NCBI GenBank assembly: GCA_964524295.1
Contig: CAZGCW010000043.1
Location: forward strand, 1-21,619
DNA: 21,619 bases
Source: UBA9926 sp964524295
Lineage (GTDB): Bacteria > Pseudomonadota > Gammaproteobacteria > Pseudomonadales > Azotimanducaceae
Reading direction: 5' to 3'
Position 1 is the stretch's first letter. Each line of letters starts with the position of its first letter. Under the pieces are notes generated by a model, which searched no databases, had not been told where the DNA came from, and saw only the letters and a list, made by a program, of their open reading frames with translations. A program made the translations under genes and the position numbers. Positions 16,508 through 21,619 of this stretch are shown one piece after another.

Positions 16508-16912
16508 ATGATCACATTAAACAAAATTATCAGCCTTTGTATCAGCGTTTTTATTTTTACAATGGCAGCTGCAGCTGAGCCAGAAAAGCAAGCAGCCAGG
16601 GGGCCCTGGGCAGACCCTGATGTTATTAAAGCAGCGATTGCGATCGGCATGAGCGAGGAACAGGCGGGCCAGTTCCGAACCACCATGGGCACTTTCATAG
16701 ACGGTGTATGGCGGGATTCAATGAATCTGATCAAACGTCAAAAACCAAACCTGGAAAATGAATTGAAACGCGTAAATCGTAAACACCTAAAAAAACTGGA
16801 TAAGAAAATGCGTACCATTTTCACCGAAGATGAACAGTTTTCGCGATACCAGGTCTATCGTGAACTTCTTCAAGCTAAAATGAAAAAACAAATCTCATCA
16901 GGAATGTTCTAA
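16508..16912 (+). CDS. Small secreted helical protein, possibly Spy/CpxP-like
   Basis: A 134-residue protein with an N-terminal signal peptide (about residues 1-23, ending in AAAA before EPEKQ). The mature part is rich in Lys, Arg, Glu and Gln and predicted to be helical, with MSEEQAGQFR near residue 48 and FTEDEQFSRYQVYREL near 106. The LTxxQ-like pairs recall Spy/CpxP periplasmic chaperones, but similarity is only by pattern. It could equally be an uncharacterised periplasmic protein. The ribosome site before the ATG is weak. Stands alone; a possible Fur box lies upstream. No cysteines remain after the predicted cleavage site, so disulfides are not expected. Confidence 0.65.
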   Translation: MITLNKIISLCISVFIFTMAAAAEPEKQAARGPWADPDVIKAAIAIGMSEEQAGQFRTTMGTFIDGVWRDSMNLIKRQKPNLENELKRVNRKHLKKLDKKMRTIFTEDEQFSRYQVYRELLQAKMKKQISSGMF

Positions 16913-17091
16913 ATAACCTGATCTATCTAAAATTCGGTTACCTGCGATCCCACAGCCAACCTCGATAAAGTGCTAATGGCGCCGAAGGGTCCTTGTATGA
17001 AAGCCCCAGGTTAACAAGCTCAGGTACCGACCTGGCTATGCAAACACCCTCATCCTATTGGCACCGACTCACCAGCGCGTTGAAGGCCCAA

Positions 17092-17469
17092 TTAATTCTT
17101 CAGTTTCCCGGCAAGGTAAACCCACTGGCCCTTTTCGCGGACAAATTCACTGACCTCATGCAATTTCTCGACCTTACCGGATACTTTAAACTTAGCTACA
17201 AATTCGACGGTACCGGTCAAGTCTTTGCGTCCTCCCAAAGTGACCACTAAGACCTCTAAACCAACCCAGCGCTGATTTTTCACTAACGTCAGATGCAACG
17301 GGCAGGTCAGCGGATGCCACGAATCAAGCAAAAACTGCTCCTCGCTTTCTACATAAGCGGAGTATCGCGCTCGCATTAATTCCTCAGCCGTTTCGGGCCA
17401 GCTATCACCACAGAGGAATCTCCGACAACACAGGTCAAAGTCCTTGCCTGTACCACAGTGACAATTCAT
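17092..17469 (-). CDS. ychJ: YchJ-family SEC-C motif protein (UPF0225)
   Basis: A 125-residue cytosolic protein. The N-terminal MNCHCGTGKDFDLCC holds the SEC-C zinc-binding cysteines at 3, 5, 14 and 15. AEELMRARYSAYVESEE and the NTF2-like remainder (VEFVAKFK, FVREKGQWVYLAGK) match YchJ. E. coli YchJ is longer and ends in a second CPCGSGKKFKKCC module, which is absent here. The molecular function of the family is not established. The ATG overlaps the modF stop as ATGA, so translation is coupled to the upstream ATPase gene. Confidence 0.88.
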   Translation of the reverse strand: MNCHCGTGKDFDLCCRRFLCGDSWPETAEELMRARYSAYVESEEQFLLDSWHPLTCPLHLTLVKNQRWVGLEVLVVTLGGRKDLTGTVEFVAKFKVSGKVEKLHEVSEFVREKGQWVYLAGKLKN

Positions 17470-18914
17470 GACTCCGACTCACTTAAATCCAACGTAAACC
17501 GGATACTGGGGATGGCGTCCTGAGTATGATGATTGACATAGACCACGGTGGTACGACCACTCTGACAAATAATTTCAATTAAGCTAAGAACCAGTTGTCG
17601 ATTCAGACGATCCAGACCCACACAGGGTTCATCAAGAATGAGTAAAGAAGGCTGTTTTACCATGGCCCTGGCAATTAACAGTAGTCTCTGGTCACCATAC
17701 GAGAACTGGTTCAAAGGTGATTGCCATCGTTCCTCCATGCCCAGTATAGCCAGCCATTCATGGGCGATAGCCCGTTGTTGCGATGAGGCTCTAGCATACA
17801 AGCCGATACTGTCGAAGAACCCAGAAAGAATGACATTTTCTGCACTGATGCTAACTCGGTACTCCCATTGCAGCGCGCTAGATACATAGCCTAGGTGCCG
17901 TTTTATATCCCATATGCTTTCACCACCCCCTCGTTGATAACCAAACAGGAATATATCGTTCTGATAGCATTGCGGGTTATCCCCTGTAATCAAGGTCAAA
18001 AGTGTCGTTTTCCCCGATCCGTTCGGTCCGACTAATTGCCAGTGCTCACCGTGATTGATCTGCCAGTCGAGGGCTTCAAATACAACTCTATCGGCATACT
18101 GGACCTTTGCGTTCCGCAATCTAACGAGCGGCAGTTCAGGGTCTAAATCTGCTAATGGTTCATGACCTGTGCCAAGGGGTAATTCAATACTAGCCTGGTG
18201 CAGATGATTCAGTCTTTCAAGTAACTCGCTGACAATTTCGTCTTTTAATGAACCCTGAAAAAGCAAGCGACCCTTCTCTAAATACCCATAGTGCGTCATA
18301 AAGTCAGGGATCGACGGCAAATGATTCATCACCAGAATAATCGTTTTATGCCGGGCAATGGTTTCTAACTCAGCCATCAGCAAAAGACAGGCTTCAGCAT
18401 CCAAACCGACAAAAGGTTCATCCAGAACTAACATTTCAGCAGATGAAGCAAGCGCTTTAACCAGCAATGCTTTCCTGGTTTCGCCCGTAGACAGCTTCCT
18501 GAAACCATTGCCAAGGAGCGGCTCCAGACCAAATCGCTGCACCAGCTTTTCTAAACGAATTGGGTCGGGTTCATCTTCAGTTAAAAGACTGACCAATGGC
18601 GTTCCCTGAAACACCTCATCTGTCAAGTCACTGTCATCCCTGAGGCGTTCACGCTCGATCAGTGCCTGCTGCGCTAACAGGGATACGATGGCTATCTGGT
18701 CTGTAAAACAGGCCCTCTGGCCCGACAACAGTGCCCCCTCACCCAGCATCGCTGAAATAAGCGCTGATTTACCGGAACCATTCGATCCGAGCAGTAACCA
18801 GGCCTCAGATGCTCTCACCTTCCAGTTCACATCAACCAGTTGATACTGGTTGCTGAACTCAATACTCGCCCCACTAAAATCAACCAGGTCCCGGCTGTCA
18901 GTATTAGCAGACAC
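17466..18914 (-). CDS. modF: ModF-like tandem ABC ATPase
   Basis: A 482-residue protein with two ABC nucleotide-binding domains and no membrane span. Domain one: Walker A GSNGSGKS at 43-50, signature LSTGE, Walker B LVLDEPFVGLD. Domain two: Walker A GPNGSGKT at 296-303, degenerate signature FSYGD, Walker B LLILDEPCVGLD, plus SIWDIKRHLGYVSS and VILSGFFDSIGLY, which closely follow E. coli ModF. Length is near the 490 of E. coli ModF. The name comes from molybdate transport, but its exact role is unproven and no modABC genes are in view. GTG start; ilvC ends only 22 bases upstream, and ychJ overlaps its stop, so all three are likely cotranscribed. Confidence 0.9.
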   Translation of the reverse strand: MSANTDSRDLVDFSGASIEFSNQYQLVDVNWKVRASEAWLLLGSNGSGKSALISAMLGEGALLSGQRACFTDQIAIVSLLAQQALIERERLRDDSDLTDEVFQGTPLVSLLTEDEPDPIRLEKLVQRFGLEPLLGNGFRKLSTGETRKALLVKALASSAEMLVLDEPFVGLDAEACLLLMAELETIARHKTIILVMNHLPSIPDFMTHYGYLEKGRLLFQGSLKDEIVSELLERLNHLHQASIELPLGTGHEPLADLDPELPLVRLRNAKVQYADRVVFEALDWQINHGEHWQLVGPNGSGKTTLLTLITGDNPQCYQNDIFLFGYQRGGGESIWDIKRHLGYVSSALQWEYRVSISAENVILSGFFDSIGLYARASSQQRAIAHEWLAILGMEERWQSPLNQFSYGDQRLLLIARAMVKQPSLLILDEPCVGLDRLNRQLVLSLIEIICQSGRTTVVYVNHHTQDAIPSIRFTLDLSESES

Positions 18915-18936
18915 GATTAATCTGGCATGTTTCGAT

Positions 18937-20409
18937 TCAGACGACCGGTTTCATGGCTGTCATGTAACCACGTAATGTACGGCCGATCTGCTCGACGGGA
19001 TGCGAACGAATCTGTGCATTAATTTCAATCAGTTGCTGATTATCCACGCCCAGATCATTCAACCCAAGACCTCTACCGATCAAATCAGCCTTCACATCTG
19101 ACATAAACTCAGAAAGTAATGGCAGACAGGCGTGGTTATAAAGATAACAGCCATATTCCGCTGTATCTGAGATGGTGTTATTCATTTCAAACAATTTTTT
19201 CCTGGAGATGGTGTTGGCTATCAGCGGCACTTCATGAAGGCTCTCATAATAAGCCGATTCCGCCTTGATTCCGGCAGCAGTCATGGTTTCAAAGGCCAAC
19301 TCCACCCCAGCCTTGACCATCGCGACCATGAGTATGCCGTGATCAAAATACTCCTGCTCTGATATTTCAACTTCAGCGCCCGGCGTATTTTCAAATTCGG
19401 TTTCGCCCGTCTGCTTCCTCCAGGACAACAGTTTATGGTCATCATCCGCCCAATCCTGCATCATGCCTGAACTGAAATCACCGGTCATAATATCATCCAT
19501 ATGCTTCAGGTAGAGTGGCAGTAGTATTGTTTTCATCTCCTCGGATAAAGCAAATGCCTTGAGTTTTGCAGGGTTCGACAGGCGATCCATCATATTGGTG
19601 ATGCCCCCATGTTTCAGTGCCTCTGTCACCGTCTCCCATCCATACTGAACCAGTTTGGATGCGTAGCCGGGGTCCACCCCTTCCTGCACCATTTTATCGA
19701 AACACAAGAGCGAGCCTGTCTGCAACATTCCACAGAGTATCGTCTGCTCGCCCATCAAATCCGATTTTACCTCAGCAACAAATGAAGACTTCAACACGCC
19801 AGCCCTATGCCCACCTGTACCAGCCGCATAGGCTTTGGCAATTTCCAGTCCTTCTCCGCGTGGATCGTTGTCCGCATGTACGGCAATGAGGGTTGGCACA
19901 CCAAAGCCTCGTTTATACTCTTCACGAACTTCCGTGCCTGGACATTTAGGCGCAACCATAATGACCGTCAGGTCCTCACGGATCTGCTGGCCTTCCTCAA
20001 CAATATTAAAACCGTGGGAATAAGCAAGGCAGGCATTCTGCTTCATCAGCGGAACCACTTCTTCGACAACGCTACCATGTTGCTTATCGGGTGTCAGGTT
20101 AAGTACTAGATCTGCGGTTGGAATGAGTTCCTTGTAGGTACCCACCTTAAAACCATTCTCAGTGGCATTTAAATAGGACTGACGCCGTTCTGTAATCGCA
20201 GATTCACGAAGCGTATAAGCGACATCGAGGCCGCTATCTCGCAGATTGAGTCCCTGGTTTAACCCCTGTGAGCCACAACCGATGACAACAAGTTGCTTAC
20301 CCTTTAAGCAATCGACGCCTTGAGAAAACTCACTGGGGTCCATAAATTCGCAGGTCCCAAGCTGAGCAAGCTGTTCCCTTAGTGCCAAAGAATTGAAATA
20401 ATTTGCCAT
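18937..20409 (-). CDS. ilvC: Ketol-acid reductoisomerase, class II
   Basis: A 490-residue enzyme of branched-chain amino acid synthesis that isomerises and reduces acetolactate or acetohydroxybutyrate with NADPH and Mg2+. It aligns almost throughout with the 491-residue E. coli enzyme: MANYFNSLALREQLAQLG at the start, VVIGCGSQGLNQGLNLRDSG for NADPH, VAPKCPGTEVREEYKRGFG, SSFVAEVKSDLMGEQTILCG for metal ligands, and the duplicated C-terminal knot domain of class II with ISDTAEYG. The ATG at 20409 has AGGGAC upstream; an extra GTG directly before it is not used. No ilvB or ilvN is adjacent. First gene of the ilvC-modF-ychJ set. Confidence 0.97.
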   Translation of the reverse strand: MANYFNSLALREQLAQLGTCEFMDPSEFSQGVDCLKGKQLVVIGCGSQGLNQGLNLRDSGLDVAYTLRESAITERRQSYLNATENGFKVGTYKELIPTADLVLNLTPDKQHGSVVEEVVPLMKQNACLAYSHGFNIVEEGQQIREDLTVIMVAPKCPGTEVREEYKRGFGVPTLIAVHADNDPRGEGLEIAKAYAAGTGGHRAGVLKSSFVAEVKSDLMGEQTILCGMLQTGSLLCFDKMVQEGVDPGYASKLVQYGWETVTEALKHGGITNMMDRLSNPAKLKAFALSEEMKTILLPLYLKHMDDIMTGDFSSGMMQDWADDDHKLLSWRKQTGETEFENTPGAEVEISEQEYFDHGILMVAMVKAGVELAFETMTAAGIKAESAYYESLHEVPLIANTISRKKLFEMNNTISDTAEYGCYLYNHACLPLLSEFMSDVKADLIGRGLGLNDLGVDNQQLIEINAQIRSHPVEQIGRTLRGYMTAMKPVV

Positions 20410-20498
20410 CACTGTCCCTTCGATCTAACTAAAGGGCGTAACTCTAAGGTAAATCTCTCTTAAGGTAAAATCTTATCGCTCTGTAGACCCTTTTCTGA

Positions 20499-20511
20499 GC
20501 CGGTTTCCGGC
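20499..20511. repeat. Short hairpin after the dioxygenase gene
   Basis: GCCGG-TTT-CCGGC: five-base arms and a three-base loop, nine bases after the dioxygenase stop on the minus strand. No T-run follows, so termination there is only a weak possibility. Confidence 0.3.
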
Positions 20512-20520
20512 AAATCAAGC

Positions 20521-21372
20521 CTAATGAACGTCGTCAACGCCCTCAAGTGAGCCACCTTCAATGGTCGTTCGATGCATCACACGGCGCTGGCCTTGATAAT
20601 CGTTCTGGGCAAAATGCCAGGTGGCACGATTATCCCAGAATACCACTGAACCGGGCTGCCAGTTAAACCTCGTGATATACGATTCTCGGATAGCGGCAGC
20701 ATAAAGCATTTCAAGCAAAGGAGCAGATTCTGCTTCAGTCCAACCTTCAAATCTAAGCGTGAAACCACTATTAACATAAAGTGCCTTCCGACCACTCAGG
20801 GGATGCCTGATGACGACAGGGTGAACCGGATCCTCGAGCTCATCTGCCACAGACTTGTTATTGAACTGGTCACCGATGGCTTCTTGCCTGGCTTCGGGAG
20901 CCCGACTGCCAAACACATGCTTTGCAGAATGTACGGCTCGCAGACTTTCAAGAAAGGACTGCAAACCGGAAGAAAGGCCATCATAGGCTTTATACATACT
21001 GGTAAACCAGGTATCGCCACCGGAGGCAGGTAACTGCCTGGAGACCAGTACCGACCCCAATGCCGGACGATGGTCATAGGAATGATCTGTATGCCAGTCA
21101 CCCCCCACATTAAAGGTTTGATCCGGCTCCTTAGACACCACTGCGATTTCCGGGAATTCAGGATGGGCATCAAAAAATCGATTGACGTTAATGTCGCCCC
21201 AAATCCGAGAGAAACGAAGATGCGCCTGTTCATCAATGTCCTGATCTCTGAAGAACAACAACCCATGTTCAGCAAAAGCAGTCTTAACCTCAGTAATCTC
21301 AGAATCAGCGAGCTCGTTTAAGTCGATCAGCGAAACCTCAGCGCCGACACCTTCCAATACTTTCACCCTCAT
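20521..21372 (-). CDS. TauD/TfdA-family 2-oxoglutarate-dependent dioxygenase
   Basis: A 283-residue Fe(II)/2-oxoglutarate enzyme. The iron triad is His94 and Asp96 in GGDWHTDHSY plus His253 in NRATWHFA, and Arg264 and Arg268 in QRRVMHRTT correspond in spacing to Arg266 and Arg270 of E. coli TauD, which bind 2-oxoglutarate and the substrate sulfonate. The N-terminal part (GLLFFRDQDI) is typical. A sulfonate or aryloxy/alkyl carboxylate substrate is suggested by the retained second arginine, but not proven. GGGAGG lies ten bases before the ATG. No tauABC transporter is in view; a tandem repeat starts 145 bases upstream of the start codon. Confidence 0.9.
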   Translation of the reverse strand: MRVKVLEGVGAEVSLIDLNELADSEITEVKTAFAEHGLLFFRDQDIDEQAHLRFSRIWGDINVNRFFDAHPEFPEIAVVSKEPDQTFNVGGDWHTDHSYDHRPALGSVLVSRQLPASGGDTWFTSMYKAYDGLSSGLQSFLESLRAVHSAKHVFGSRAPEARQEAIGDQFNNKSVADELEDPVHPVVIRHPLSGRKALYVNSGFTLRFEGWTEAESAPLLEMLYAAAIRESYITRFNWQPGSVVFWDNRATWHFAQNDYQGQRRVMHRTTIEGGSLEGVDDVH

Positions 21373-21516
21373 GGTTACTCACCCTCCCAAAGCTCCTAAC
21401 CATTGGCACCTTACTATCAGCACCGGCGAATTTCAATTTCTGGCCCGACCAAGGGTCAACTGGATCACGATAGCTAATCAGCAACAAACCAGATTAAAAG
21501 CCATCAATCAATCCGA

Positions 21517-21619
21517 ATAAATACCGATTTATCTACCTGGATAAATACCGATTTATCTACCTGGATAAATACCGATTTATCTACCTGGATAAATACCGAT
21601 TTATCTACCTGGATAAATA
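21517..21619. repeat. 24-bp tandem repeat, more than four identical copies, cut by the edge
   Basis: Full units run at 21517-21540, 21541-21564, 21565-21588 and 21589-21612, followed by seven bases of a fifth. All copies are identical. Each unit contains GATAAAT-ACCG-ATTTATC, a stem with seven-base arms and a four-base loop, counting the G that ends the previous copy. The unit length divides by three, leaving open frames; the minus frame repeats the octapeptide QVDKSVFI and ends at a TGA at 21504-21506. The total number of copies cannot be known. Confidence 0.95.

Noticed and set aside
16993..17250. Plus-strand open frame of 85 codons
   Set aside because: It overlaps the well-supported ychJ gene on the other strand and resembles no known protein.
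21517..21619. CRISPR array
   Set aside because: The copies are directly adjacent with no spacers, and no cas gene is present.

Overview
The window looks like one scaffold from a gammaproteobacterium, probably marine and of moderate GC. The E. coli-like 490-residue class II ketol-acid reductoisomerase, a ModF-type double ABC ATPase, a YchJ protein and a YfcG-like glutathione transferase all point that way. The genus cannot be fixed from the sequence. There is one 10-N gap, the left edge cuts a gene, and the right edge lies inside a tandem repeat, so this may be the whole scaffold.

Left end (1-2566, minus strand): a coenzyme F420 block. It holds a TrmY-like SPOUT methyltransferase, then F420:NADPH oxidoreductase (npdG), then cofE joined to npdG by an ATGA overlap, then cofD running off the edge. 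Region 2692-3978 (plus) is an MFS transporter broken by the N gap. Region 3979-4670 has no gene but is rich in signals: a 16-bp perfect palindrome, an inverted pair of DnaA-box matches, a second inverted repeat, and a 102-bp segment bounded by 11-bp inverted repeats.

Centre (4671-11238): an alpha/beta hydrolase and a YfcG-like GST (plus); an LLM-class, probably F420-dependent oxidoreductase and a globin-like protein (minus); a membrane-anchored DsbA-like oxidoreductase (plus); and a large CBM9-like/DUF5916 outer-membrane protein (minus).

Region 11470-16197 is a lipid or ketone catabolism block. An acyl-CoA dehydrogenase and an acyl-CoA synthetase lie on the minus strand, divergent from a Baeyer-Villiger-type flavin monooxygenase. 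The dehydrogenase is disrupted by a 17-bp repeat-flanked insertion whose removal restores the frame exactly.

Right end (16508-21619): a small secreted helical protein with a possible Fur box upstream; a tightly packed ilvC-modF-ychJ unit on the minus strand; a TauD/TfdA-family dioxygenase; and at the edge more than four identical 24-bp tandem repeats.

The F420 genes and the LLM oxidoreductase suggest that this bacterium makes and uses F420. The BVMO, hydrolase, acyl-CoA enzymes, GST and dioxygenase would suit breakdown of ketones, lipids or xenobiotics, but the substrates are unknown. No RNA gene, intact insertion sequence or CRISPR array was seen. No clearly new multi-gene system was found. 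The best leads are the F420/TrmY block, the possible origin-like intergenic region, the repaired-by-deletion dehydrogenase and the edge repeat.
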